Shown here piece after piece: positions 20,966 through 29,513 of a stretch of 64,000 nt of DNA. The stretch is taken from positions 1 to 64,000 of the forward strand of contig CACCIT010000002.1 in NCBI GenBank assembly GCA_902546145.1, written 5' to 3'. The notes under the pieces are model-generated. The model was not told where the DNA came from and searched no databases. It worked only from the letters and a program-made list of their open reading frames with translations. Positions within the stretch are counted from its first letter, which is position 1; each line of letters begins with the position of its first letter. Source of the stretch: an uncultured Pelagibacteraceae bacterium. Its GTDB lineage: Bacteria; Pseudomonadota; Alphaproteobacteria; Pelagibacterales; Pelagibacteraceae. The position numbers and the translations under genes are program-made.

Positions 20966-20971
20966 CCTCCT
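20966..20971 (-). promoter_or_regulatory. Strong Shine-Dalgarno of atpE
   Basis: On the minus strand AGGAGG lies five bases ahead of the atpE ATG. Most genes in this window have weak or no recognisable site, so this full match stands out. It fits the higher copy number needed for subunit c. Confidence 0.75.
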
Positions 20972-20977
20972 CTGTTA

Positions 20978-21712
20978 TTAATGGTGTAAATTTAATGCAT
21001 CATTTAAATAGATGCAGGTTAAAATTGCAAAAACATATGCTTGAAGAAAAGCAACTAATATCTCCAAACCAGTTAATGCAACCGAAAAACTTAGTGGAAG
21101 CCATCCACCAACTATTCCAAGACTAATTACAAAGCCTCCGAAAACTTTCATCATTGTATGACCAGCCATCATATTTGCAAATAATCTAACCGATAGACTT
21201 ATTGGTCTACTTAAATAAGAAATAATTTCAATAACTACTATTAAAGGAAGTAATACCGCTGGTACTCCACTTGGTACAAATAATTTTAAATATCCAAAAC
21301 CATGTTTAATAAATCCAATTACTGTTACGCCAATAAAGATAAATGCAGCAAGAACAAATGTAACGATAATATGACTAGTTACAGTGAATGTGTACGGTAT
21401 CATTCCAAACATGTTGCAAAATAAAACAAACATGAACAATGAAAAAATAAATGCAAAATATGGTTTTGCTTTAGAACCAGCTGTATCACTAATCATTTTA
21501 GCAACAAAGGTGTAGCTAAGTTCCGCTAATAATTGAATTTTATTTGGTAAGATTGAATTTTTCTTAGATCCTAAATTAAAAATTAATAAAATAGAAACTG
21601 TACTTATAATCATAAACAAACTTGCGTTTGTAAAAGATATATCAAATGCTCCAACTTTTATTTCAGGTCCAATTCTATAAACATCGAATTGGGACATCGG
21701 GTTTGCTGCCAT
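20978..21712 (-). CDS. atpB: ATP synthase F0 subunit a
   Basis: The stator channel subunit through which protons reach the c ring. Of 244 residues, about six hydrophobic helices are visible. The essential arginine lies in SLSVRLFANMMAGHTMMKV, and the C-terminal helix reads LQAYVFAILTCIYLNDAL. It is preceded by atpI (nine-base gap) and followed by atpE. The F1 genes are not in the window, so F0 and F1 are encoded in separate clusters as in other alphaproteobacteria. Confidence 0.96.
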   Translation of the reverse strand: MAANPMSQFDVYRIGPEIKVGAFDISFTNASLFMIISTVSILLIFNLGSKKNSILPNKIQLLAELSYTFVAKMISDTAGSKAKPYFAFIFSLFMFVLFCNMFGMIPYTFTVTSHIIVTFVLAAFIFIGVTVIGFIKHGFGYLKLFVPSGVPAVLLPLIVVIEIISYLSRPISLSVRLFANMMAGHTMMKVFGGFVISLGIVGGWLPLSFSVALTGLEILVAFLQAYVFAILTCIYLNDALNLHH

Positions 21713-21721
21713 AGTACTAAC

Positions 21722-21997
21722 TTATTTTTGCATCTTTTTTGCTGATCTAATCACGTTTGTTATTCCAGCGATCACCCCAACAAAAAAAAATATTAATATA
21801 AACCAGGGTTTAGTACCAAAGGTCTTGTCAAAAATAAACCCAATAATTGTCCCGACGGCCACTGCAGAAACAAGTTCTGTGCTCAATTTGAATGCAGTTC
21901 CAATAGGTGAGGGATTATCCTTCTTGTTATAAAGATTTTTCTTAGAAATCTTGCTTTTTGCAATCTCTAAGCGAGTTTTAAAAGGGTCTTTTGCCAT
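21722..21997 (-). CDS. atpI: ATP synthase accessory protein AtpI
   Basis: A 91-residue protein with two hydrophobic helices (ELVSAVAVGTIIGFIFD and WFILIFFFVGVIAGI), typical of AtpI/AtpQ, which assists c-ring assembly and possibly magnesium handling. It is the first gene of the F0 operon and lies nine bases after the smc stop. Assignment rests on the two-helix pattern and position. Confidence 0.85.
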   Translation of the reverse strand: MAKDPFKTRLEIAKSKISKKNLYNKKDNPSPIGTAFKLSTELVSAVAVGTIIGFIFDKTFGTKPWFILIFFFVGVIAGITNVIRSAKKMQK

Positions 21998-22006
21998 TTA
22001 TTTTGG

Positions 22007-24580
22007 TTAAGCAACCATACTTTCTGCTTTTTGAAGGTCTACAGCTACCAGTTGGCTTATCCCTTTTTGTGGCATAGTTACTCCATATAGCCTGTTCATT
22101 TTAGACATTGTTAAGGCGTGGTGAGTAACAATTATAAATTTAGTGTTAGTAATTTTAATTAACTCCTCTAGCAAGCTACAAAATCTTGTAACGTTAGCAT
22201 CATCAAGAGGAGCATCCACCTCATCTAAAACACAAATTGGAGAAGGGTTAGTTAAAAATACTGCAAATATTAAAGATAGGGCAGTTAGTGCTTGTTCACC
22301 ACCAGATAATAAAGTTATAGATTGAAGCCTTTTTCCTGGTGGACTGACCAACATTTCTAAACCAGCTTCTAATGGATCATCAGAGTCTACTAATTCAAGC
22401 TTGGCATTTCCTCCATTAAAAAGTTTTGTATAAACCTCATTAAATTTTCTGTTAACTTTTTCAAATGCCTCAACAAGTCTTTCCCTTCCTTTTTGATTTA
22501 GCTCATCAATACTATCTTTAAGTTTAACAATTGCGGTAACTAGGTCACTACGATCTTGTTCCATTTTTTTAATTTCTTCTTCATACTTACTAGTTTCCTC
22601 ATCTGCTTTTAAATTTACAGAACCTAATTGATCTCTTTGTTGTTTTTTTTTATCTAATGCATCTTCTTGATCAACATGATTTGGAAGTTCTTCAACTCCA
22701 AATAAATTTGAATTTTCTAAAATATTTTCTTCTGATAATTTTAATTCTGTATTAACCCTATCAAGCAAATCGTTTTTTCTTTTTTGTAAACCTTCTATGG
22801 TTGCACCTGAGCTAGCTTTTCGCTCTCTAATTTGAATTGATTGCTCTTGTATTTCATTTAGTTGAGCTCTTAAAGTTTCAATTTTTTTATCAGTTTCTTC
22901 TATAATTTTTTCGTTCTCTATTTTCTCTTCATCAGAAATTCTTAAATTTTCTGTAATTTGACCTTTTCTTTCTGCTTGTACTCTTGGCTGATTTTCTAAA
23001 TCATTTAATTGTTTAGATAATTTATTTTTTCTTTCAGTTAATTCATTTACCATCTTTTCTGAATTAGATAAAAGATTTTTCCAGCTTTCTATCTCAGTCT
23101 CTATTGTTTTTATTCTTTCATTTCTTTTTACCGATTCATTCTTTATCGACTGATTTTTACTATATGCATCAGCATATTTTTCTTGAAGTATTTTTATATT
23201 TTGAGATTTCTCATTTACACTTAATAGTTCTGTTCTTGATTTTTCATTTTTTAAATCATTAATAAAATTGTCTAATTCCATATTACATCTATCGAGTAAT
23301 GTAACTGCTTGATTTATGTCATTATTATCAATTAATTCTTTTGCTCTAGTAATTGAATTTTTTACATTCTTTATAGGACCAATGCTTATTTTAATTGTAT
23401 CGTCAGCTAAATTATTAACTACTTCGTCAACTTCTTTTTGCTCTCTCTCAAGTTCATTTTTTGCATTTTCTAGATCTTCGTTTGATAACTTTTCTGTTTC
23501 AAAATATTTTGAATCTACTTCAATTAAGTCTGACTTTTCTTCCTTTAATCTTTTTTCATTAGAGTTAGCATCAATAATAATTCCATTTTCTCTTGATATG
23601 TCTTCGTCTAAAGTCTTTATTGATTTCTTAATTGTTTCAATTTCATCTTGAATTCTAGTATTTTCCTCATCTAGGTTCTGTAGTTCCAAATTAAGTCTCT
23701 GTATTCTTGATAAATTCTCAATATTTTTTTCTCTAAGTGGAGCAACTTTATCGGTTGAAGTTTTTATTAAGTTTTCAAGTTCAGATATCTGATTGTTGAA
23801 ACTTTCAACTTCTCCTCCTGCCTCTGTATTAATTTCATTTTCTATTCTTATTTCCTTATCGATATCCAACAATCTTAGATAATATAGACCAGCCTCTATT
23901 TTTTTTATTTCCTCTGAAATTAATTTGTATTTTGTAGCTTCTTCCGCTTGTTTTTGAAGATTTGCCAATTGTTTTTCTTGTTGCCTTCGTAATTCATCGG
24001 CTCTTTTTAAATTATTTTCAGCCGCACCGAGTCTAAGTTCAGCTTCATGTCTTCTTACATGTAAACCAGAAATTCCAGCTGCCTCCTCAAGTATTGCTCT
24101 TCTGTCAGTAGGTTTTGCTGTCACTAAAGCTCCAATTCTTCCTTGGCTAATCATAGAAGGGGAATGTGCGCCCGTTGAAAGATCTGCAAAAAACATTTGA
24201 GCATCTCTTGCTCTTACCTCTTTGTCATTAATATAAAATTTAGAACCCTTATCTTTTTCAATTTTTCGTCTAACTTGAATGTTTTCTAATTCACGATATT
24301 GAATGGGACCTTCTTTTTCTTTGTTCTCTACTTCTATGGAAACTTCTGCGATATTTTTTGATGCTTTATTAGATGTACCTGAAAAAATTACATCTTCCAT
24401 TCCTGAACCTCTCATACTTTTTGCAGAGGTCTCTCCCATTACCCATCTTAAAGATTCTACTATGTTTGATTTTCCACAGCCGTTAGGACCAACAATTCCA
24501 GTAAGACCTTCTTCTATCAAGAAATTTGTTTTCTCAGCAAATGATTTAAATCCATTTAATTGGATTTTTTTAAACTCCAT
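22007..24580 (-). CDS. smc: Short SMC-family chromosome segregation ATPase without a visible hinge
   Basis: An 857-residue ABC-type ATPase of the SMC family that organises the chromosome. The head parts are complete: Walker A GPNGCGKSNI (residues 31-40), the Q-loop/head segment FADLSTGAHSPSMISQGRIG, the signature LLSGGEQALTALSL (757-770) and Walker B ICVLDEVDAPLDD (782-794). Between them lie two long coiled coils. Usual bacterial SMCs are near 1150-1200 residues with a Gly-rich hinge of about 150 residues. Here the middle (about 395-445) is only a short helical-looking stretch around SIGPIKN. Frame is continuous, so this is not a simple frameshift. A Rad50-type CxxC hook is also absent. Confidence 0.88.
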   Translation of the reverse strand: MEFKKIQLNGFKSFAEKTNFLIEEGLTGIVGPNGCGKSNIVESLRWVMGETSAKSMRGSGMEDVIFSGTSNKASKNIAEVSIEVENKEKEGPIQYRELENIQVRRKIEKDKGSKFYINDKEVRARDAQMFFADLSTGAHSPSMISQGRIGALVTAKPTDRRAILEEAAGISGLHVRRHEAELRLGAAENNLKRADELRRQQEKQLANLQKQAEEATKYKLISEEIKKIEAGLYYLRLLDIDKEIRIENEINTEAGGEVESFNNQISELENLIKTSTDKVAPLREKNIENLSRIQRLNLELQNLDEENTRIQDEIETIKKSIKTLDEDISRENGIIIDANSNEKRLKEEKSDLIEVDSKYFETEKLSNEDLENAKNELEREQKEVDEVVNNLADDTIKISIGPIKNVKNSITRAKELIDNNDINQAVTLLDRCNMELDNFINDLKNEKSRTELLSVNEKSQNIKILQEKYADAYSKNQSIKNESVKRNERIKTIETEIESWKNLLSNSEKMVNELTERKNKLSKQLNDLENQPRVQAERKGQITENLRISDEEKIENEKIIEETDKKIETLRAQLNEIQEQSIQIRERKASSGATIEGLQKRKNDLLDRVNTELKLSEENILENSNLFGVEELPNHVDQEDALDKKKQQRDQLGSVNLKADEETSKYEEEIKKMEQDRSDLVTAIVKLKDSIDELNQKGRERLVEAFEKVNRKFNEVYTKLFNGGNAKLELVDSDDPLEAGLEMLVSPPGKRLQSITLLSGGEQALTALSLIFAVFLTNPSPICVLDEVDAPLDDANVTRFCSLLEELIKITNTKFIIVTHHALTMSKMNRLYGVTMPQKGISQLVAVDLQKAESMVA

Positions 24581-24588
24581 GCACTAAC

Positions 24589-25167
24589 TTATATCATTTT
24601 TTCTAGTGCTTTTTTTAAATTTTTATAATTAAGTTTTTTTTCGAATTTTTCGTTGTTTATTATTATCGTGGGAGTTGAGTTTACCTTGAAGTTTTTAGAA
24701 CCATCTATTCGGTCATTTAACACAAAATCCTCAATATTTTTGTTATTCACGCAAGATTCAAAATCGATAGAGAAACCCTCATTTTTTAAAAATATTTGAA
24801 GATTTTTATTTGCCTCTTCAATAGAGCTCCCCTTTACCCATTTTTGTTGGTTGGCGTATAAACTTTCCAAAATATCAGCATTACCATCATTTTTACATTG
24901 AGCAACTTTTGAAGCGTTGAAGGCGGCAATATCTAAAGGAAAATGTCTAAATTCTATTTTAGCAAGACCTGTGTCCAGATATTCTTTTTTAAGTTCTGGA
25001 TAAACGTTTTTATGAAAATTAGCACAATGGCTGCAAGTTAGTGACTCAAACGCAATTATAGTTATTTTTGCGTCTTTATTTCCAACAATAATTCTTTTTA
25101 TTTCTTCAGCGTTTAAATTTGAAAAGCTTCCCAAAACAATTATGGCAAGTAATATAATTTTTTTCAT
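24589..25167 (-). CDS. DsbA-like thioredoxin-fold protein, exported
   Basis: A 192-residue protein with a cleavable signal peptide (MKKIILLAIIVLGSFSNLNA) and a DsbA-type active site FESLTCSHCANFH, CxxC being CSHC. The cis-Pro loop appears as VNSTPTIIINNEKF. It should act in the periplasm as a disulfide oxidase or isomerase. No DsbB partner is nearby. It sits between the DciA-like gene (four-base overlap) and smc (eight-base gap), a minus-strand run. Confidence 0.88.
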   Translation of the reverse strand: MKKIILLAIIVLGSFSNLNAEEIKRIIVGNKDAKITIIAFESLTCSHCANFHKNVYPELKKEYLDTGLAKIEFRHFPLDIAAFNASKVAQCKNDGNADILESLYANQQKWVKGSSIEEANKNLQIFLKNEGFSIDFESCVNNKNIEDFVLNDRIDGSKNFKVNSTPTIIINNEKFEKKLNYKNLKKALEKMI

Positions 25168-25652
25168 TTTTCTTTATAAACTTTTGTTAATTCTGTTAAT
25201 GATTTTTTAATCTTTTCGTTTTTAACATCTTTGATTTTATCTCGATATTTACTAATTGCCACATTATTTGATTTAATTTCATTCAAACTGCTAGTTTTTT
25301 GTTCTTCATCAAAGCTAATAAATTTGAGCTTTTCAACAACATCGTAGCCAAAAAAATTATTCATTTTATCTAAAATGTTTTTTTTTGAATATTCTACATC
25401 TACTTCATGGCCCCTTTTAACCATTACAACTAAAGTACTCACGCCAAATCGATTTGAGTTTTTGAATGTTTTTGGGAAACAGACTTTAAACAATTCATTC
25501 CCGACTAAATATTTCCAATTACTGAGTGTTTCTGAATATATATGACCTTTTTTATTAATAATTTTTTTTAGATTTTTTGGCAAAGTGTCTTTGAAAGATC
25601 TTAATCCTTGAATGCTAGTATTTCTCTGCTTAGTATTATTTTTAAATTGCAT
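25164..25652 (-). CDS. DUF721 / DciA-like protein
   Basis: A 162-residue basic protein with the DUF721 core: WKYLVGNELFKVCFPKTF, then VMVKRGHEVDVEYSKKNIL and NNFFGYDVVEKLKFISF. DUF721 proteins include DciA, the ancestral loader of the replicative helicase in bacteria lacking DnaC. The C-terminal third is charged and poorly conserved. Its start codon abuts that of mutY with no base between them. Confidence 0.72.
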   Translation of the reverse strand: MQFKNNTKQRNTSIQGLRSFKDTLPKNLKKIINKKGHIYSETLSNWKYLVGNELFKVCFPKTFKNSNRFGVSTLVVMVKRGHEVDVEYSKKNILDKMNNFFGYDVVEKLKFISFDEEQKTSSLNEIKSNNVAISKYRDKIKDVKNEKIKKSLTELTKVYKEK

Positions 25653-26639
25653 ATGAAAGATCTAATAATAACAAATAAAATTCTCAATTGGTACGATATA
25701 AATAAGAGATCTTTACCTTGGAGAAATAAGGTTTCACAAGAAAAGAAACAATACTTTACATTGGTTAGCGAGTTTATGTTGCAACAAACTCAGGTTGCTA
25801 CTGTGATACCTTATTTTAATAGATTTATTAAAAATATTCCTAATATTGAAAAGTTATCAAAATATAATGATAGAAAATTAACCAAACTTTGGGAAGGTCT
25901 TGGATATTATTCAAGAGTTAAAAATTTAAAAAAAACTGCTCAAATAATTGTTAAAAAATTCAATAAAAAAATACCTAGAGATTTTTATGAATTAAAATCA
26001 TTACCAGGTATTGGCGATTATACAGCGAGTGCAATTTCAGCAATCGCATTTAACAAACCAATAATTCCTTTGGATGGAAACATTGAAAGAGTATTAAAAA
26101 GATATCTGTATTTAAAGAAACAAAGTCAAATTAAAAAAGAATTCTTACAAGATAAAAAAAAAATTTTTGGGACATCGACAAAAAGATCAAGCGATTATGC
26201 GCAAGCTTTGATGGAACTGGGTGCATTAATTTGTAAACCTACAAACCCTAATTGTAATAAATGTCCACTATCTAATAATTGCAAAGCATTTAAAAATAAA
26301 AATTTTGATTTAGTGAAATTAAGGAAAATTAACAAGGAAACATATTATAAATTGAATGTTTATAAAAAAAATAATCAATATTTATTAATCAAAAATAATA
26401 AATTTAATTTTTTAAAAAATTTAAATATTTTTCCAATGGATCAATTAAATAATCCTAAAAATTTTGATAAAGATTTAAATTTTAAAATATCTAATATGAA
26501 TATGAATATTAAAATTGAATATAAAAAGAAGCATAACTTTGACAAAAATATTAATTGGATAAATCCTGCAAAGCTTGAAAATTATGTGCTTCCAACATTT
26601 ACGAAAAAGATAATAAAATTTTTAGAAAGTCAAAAATGA
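25653..26639 (+). CDS. mutY: A/G-specific adenine DNA glycosylase
   Basis: Removes adenine opposite 8-oxoguanine. Visible parts are the catalytic Glu region (EFMLQQTQVATVIPYF), the helix-hairpin-helix LPGIGDYTASAISAIAF with the catalytic Asp in PLDGNIERVL, and the 4Fe-4S loop CKPTNPNCNKCPLSNNC (C-x6-C-x2-C-x5-C). The C-terminal NUDIX-like 8-oxoG recognition part is present but diverged and very AT-rich. I chose the ATG at 25653 (MKDLIITN), giving 328 residues, because an earlier in-frame start would lie inside the divergent gene. Confidence 0.94.
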   Translation: MKDLIITNKILNWYDINKRSLPWRNKVSQEKKQYFTLVSEFMLQQTQVATVIPYFNRFIKNIPNIEKLSKYNDRKLTKLWEGLGYYSRVKNLKKTAQIIVKKFNKKIPRDFYELKSLPGIGDYTASAISAIAFNKPIIPLDGNIERVLKRYLYLKKQSQIKKEFLQDKKKIFGTSTKRSSDYAQALMELGALICKPTNPNCNKCPLSNNCKAFKNKNFDLVKLRKINKETYYKLNVYKKNNQYLLIKNNKFNFLKNLNIFPMDQLNNPKNFDKDLNFKISNMNMNIKIEYKKKHNFDKNINWINPAKLENYVLPTFTKKIIKFLESQK

Positions 26640-27781
26640 AAAAAATAGCAATTATTGGCGCAGGTATTTCGGGTCTGTTTATAGCTAATTTATTTAAAGG
26701 AAATAAAGATTATCAGGTCACAATTTATGAAAAAAAAACTTCATTAGAAATAGAAGAAGGTTATGGTATTCAATTATCTGTTAATAGCGTAAAGTTATTA
26801 AACAAATTAGGCTTCTCTTCCTTGTCAGACAAAGAGAAATTTAATCCAAAAAAAATTGACTTTTATCAAATTAAAAATTCAAAGAAAATTTGTGATTTAA
26901 ATATTTCAGAATTTAATTCTGATGATTGTAAGTATACAACATTGAAAAGATCAAAATTACTTCAGTTCCTAATAAATCGACTCGATAACAATACAATCCA
27001 GTTTAACTGCAGTTTAGACAAGATAGAATACAGTAATGATTTAATAAATTTAACTTTTGATAAAGAAAAAATAACTTGTGATCATTTAGTTATTTCAGAT
27101 GGTGTATTTTCAAAAGGAAAGTCATTAATTTCAAATAATAATTCAGAACCAATTTACAATAACACTATCGCTGTTAGAGCCAGTGTATCCAAAGAAAGTC
27201 TTGATAATATAAACGAGGAGAATGTTTCTTTATTTTTAGGATCAGATTTTCATTATGTATTATATCCACTTAATAATGATAAAAATTTTAATTTTATTGG
27301 GATATTGAAGAATAAGTTAAATTCTGATCAGCAAAAAAACCACAATCTTTGTAATGAAAGTACATTTATTGAGAGCATTAAAGAAAAATTATCCGAAAAA
27401 ATTTCATCAAAAGTATTTCAGAGCCTTGAAGATATAAAATTGTTTCCAGTGTTTGTAAGTAAAAATCCATTTATTCCTCCAAAAAATATTTATTTAGTTG
27501 GAGATGCTTTTTTTGCATTCTCTCCTTCTTTTGCTCAGGGAGCCTCACAATCAATAGAAGGAGCTAATCAATTACATGAAGTTATAATTAACCAAAAAAA
27601 TGATTTTTATAATTCTAGATTAGAGAGAGTAAAAATGATTAATAGAAGATCTGATTTTAATCAATTTGCTTTTCATTTATCAAATCCGATTATGATCTTT
27701 TTTAGAAATATTTTTTTAAAGCTTTTGACAAAAAATAAAAAATTTCTGCAAAGTTATTTAGGTAAAATTTATAAAGATTAA
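26636..27781 (+). CDS. FAD-dependent monooxygenase (UbiH/salicylate hydroxylase family)
   Basis: A 381-residue class A flavoprotein hydroxylase. The FAD fold reads IAIIGAGISGLFIANLF, the middle has DHLVISDGVFSKGK (the DG motif), and the C-terminal signature is YLVGDAFFAFSPSFAQGASQSIEGANQL (the GD motif region). Possible roles are ubiquinone ring hydroxylation or aromatic compound metabolism; the sequence alone does not choose between them. The start overlaps the mutY stop by four bases (ATGA). It converges on ccrM with both stops in the four bases TTAA. Confidence 0.85.
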   Translation: MKKIAIIGAGISGLFIANLFKGNKDYQVTIYEKKTSLEIEEGYGIQLSVNSVKLLNKLGFSSLSDKEKFNPKKIDFYQIKNSKKICDLNISEFNSDDCKYTTLKRSKLLQFLINRLDNNTIQFNCSLDKIEYSNDLINLTFDKEKITCDHLVISDGVFSKGKSLISNNNSEPIYNNTIAVRASVSKESLDNINEENVSLFLGSDFHYVLYPLNNDKNFNFIGILKNKLNSDQQKNHNLCNESTFIESIKEKLSEKISSKVFQSLEDIKLFPVFVSKNPFIPPKNIYLVGDAFFAFSPSFAQGASQSIEGANQLHEVIINQKNDFYNSRLERVKMINRRSDFNQFAFHLSNPIMIFFRNIFLKLLTKNKKFLQSYLGKIYKD

Positions 27782-28848
27782 TTTTTAGAAATTAATCTTT
27801 GTCTCAAGTAATCAATTGGGTAGGTTCGTCCATTAATATCACAATGCCAAAATGTCCAACCATTGCAGCTTTCAGCTCCTAAAATAGTAGCTGCAACTTT
27901 ATGTATAGAACCTTCCGCTTGGTTGTGCTTGATACTTCCATCGGCCATTATTCTTGCTGTTATTTTTTTCTTGTTATCAAAAATATTTGTTCCAGGCTTA
28001 ATTATTCCAAGCTCTACCAACGATCCAAATGGAATTCTTGGTTTTGATCTGTTATTTTTAAGTGTATCTAATAAATCATCTTCAATTGGTTTGGTAGCCT
28101 TTAAACGTTCCTCAGCAGCTTTAAAATAATTCTTTTCTTTTTCTATACCAAAATAATTTCTCCCTAGTTTTTTTGCAACTGCAGCAGAAGTTCCAGAACC
28201 TAAAAAAGGATCAAGAATTAAATCATTTTTATTTGATGTAGCTAGTAAAATTCTGTGTAAAAGTGATTCTGGTTTTTGAGTGGAGTGAATCTTTTTTCCA
28301 TTTTTTTTAAGTCTTTCAGAACCACTGCAAATAGGAAGATTCCAATTAGATCTCATCTGAAGATCATCATTTAAACATTTTAAAGATTGATAATTAAATG
28401 TGTATTTTGATTTTTCACTCTTCGAAGCCCAAATTAAAGTCTCATGAGCATTTGTAAATCTTGTCCCTCTAAAGTTAGGCATTGGATTATTTTTATTCCA
28501 GATGACATCATTTAGTATCCAGAAACCTAAATTTTGTATTGCAGTTCCTACTCTAAAAATATTATGGTAACTACCTATAACCCAAATAGCTCCATCTTTT
28601 TTCAAAATCCTTTTGCATTCATTAAGCCATTCATACGTAAACTCATCATATTTTTTAAAATTTTCAAATTGATCCCACCTGTCGTTTACAGCGCTGACTT
28701 TTGATCTATCTGGTCTAGTCAATTCACCTTTTAATTGTAAATTATATGGAGGGTCAGCAAAAATTAAATCAAAAGTTTCACGTGGAATTTTTTTTAATTC
28801 TTCGAGACTGTCTCCGTTAATTATTTTATTTTTAAAATCTGATTTCAT
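27778..28848 (-). CDS. ccrM: CcrM-type adenine DNA methyltransferase (GANTC)
   Basis: A beta-class N6-adenine methyltransferase. The catalytic DPPY (residues 32-35, FADPPYNLQLKGEL) precedes the SAM-binding DPFLGSGTSAAVAKKLGRNYFGIE, the order of the beta class. A C-terminal domain of about 100 residues (from IPFGSLVELGIIKPG to the end, with NGWTFWHCD) is the extension found in CcrM. In Caulobacter CcrM methylates GANTC late in the cell cycle. Length 356 matches. It has no restriction partner nearby, so it is a regulatory orphan enzyme. Its upstream region carries three GANTC sites. Confidence 0.95.
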   Translation of the reverse strand: MKSDFKNKIINGDSLEELKKIPRETFDLIFADPPYNLQLKGELTRPDRSKVSAVNDRWDQFENFKKYDEFTYEWLNECKRILKKDGAIWVIGSYHNIFRVGTAIQNLGFWILNDVIWNKNNPMPNFRGTRFTNAHETLIWASKSEKSKYTFNYQSLKCLNDDLQMRSNWNLPICSGSERLKKNGKKIHSTQKPESLLHRILLATSNKNDLILDPFLGSGTSAAVAKKLGRNYFGIEKEKNYFKAAEERLKATKPIEDDLLDTLKNNRSKPRIPFGSLVELGIIKPGTNIFDNKKKITARIMADGSIKHNQAEGSIHKVAATILGAESCNGWTFWHCDINGRTYPIDYLRQRLISKN

Positions 28849-28860
28849 TTGTAAAAATTA

Positions 28861-28889
28861 ATTAGACTCCAAATGGATTCTTCGGTCAA
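28861..28889 (-). promoter_or_regulatory. Candidate ccrM promoter overlapping GANTC sites
   Basis: On the minus strand a -35 box TTGACC (28884-28889) and a -10 box TCTAAT (28861-28866) are separated by 17 bases. GANTC sites lie at 28865-28869 (overlapping the -10), 28876-28880 (within the spacer) and 28909-28913 (upstream). The predicted transcript would have a leader of only about six bases before the ATG at 28848, which is the main weakness of this call. Confidence 0.45.
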
Positions 28890-28952
28890 CCTGTGATTGA
28901 AAAAATTGGATTCGATTTGTGTATCTAATTTTAATGATAACTAGATGTAGTA

Positions 28953-29513
28953 TTAAGTTAATCTAGATATAGGAGAGAAAGTTTTTCTATGATGTTTGGT
29001 TATGCCTAGTTTCTTTAATGCTTGTAAGTGTTGTTTGGTGCCATAACCAAAATTTTTATCCCAATGATAACCTTTGTTTTTTTTTGATAGAGTAGCAACA
29101 AATCTATCTCTTGATACCTTTGCTATTATAGAGGCTGCAGAAATTGAGAGAATTTTTTTATCACCCTTTATGATTGATTTTAATTTATAATTTTTTAATT
29201 GTGGAATTTTGTTTCCATCTATCAATACAAGAGTTGGTTTTTTTGTTAATTTTAATATAGCTCTTTTCATAGCCAGTAAACTTGCATTTAGTATATTGAG
29301 TTTTTCAATCTCACTAACAGAAGCTTTGCCTAATGACCAAATTGAATTTTTTTTTATATAATTAAAAAGGTATTCTCTCTTTTTTTTACTCAACACTTTT
29401 GAGTCTTTTAAAATTTTTGGATCCACAGATTTTTTTAGAATGACAGCAGCGGCATAAACAGGACCTATTAAACTACCTCTGCCGACCTCATCAACACCAG
29501 CTATTAATTTCAT
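28953..29513 (-). CDS. rnhB: Ribonuclease HII
   Basis: Removes single ribonucleotides and RNA primers from DNA. The N-terminal GVDEVGRGSLIGPVYAAAV carries the first two catalytic acidic residues (DE), VLIDGNKIP the third, and SAASIIAKVSRDR the family signature with the final Asp. Length is 186. Its start codon shares one base with the stop of the glycosylase-like gene upstream. It is separated from ccrM by the 104-base region that holds GANTC sites. Confidence 0.95.
   Translation of the reverse strand: MKLIAGVDEVGRGSLIGPVYAAAVILKKSVDPKILKDSKVLSKKKREYLFNYIKKNSIWSLGKASVSEIEKLNILNASLLAMKRAILKLTKKPTLVLIDGNKIPQLKNYKLKSIIKGDKKILSISAASIIAKVSRDRFVATLSKKNKGYHWDKNFGYGTKQHLQALKKLGITKHHRKTFSPISRLT

Noticed and set aside
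22007-24580. SMC length reduction explained by a frameshift or internal deletion
   Set aside because: The frame is open from Walker A to Walker B with coiled-coil periodicity throughout. Whether the hinge loss is ancestral needs comparison, but a simple frameshift is not visible.
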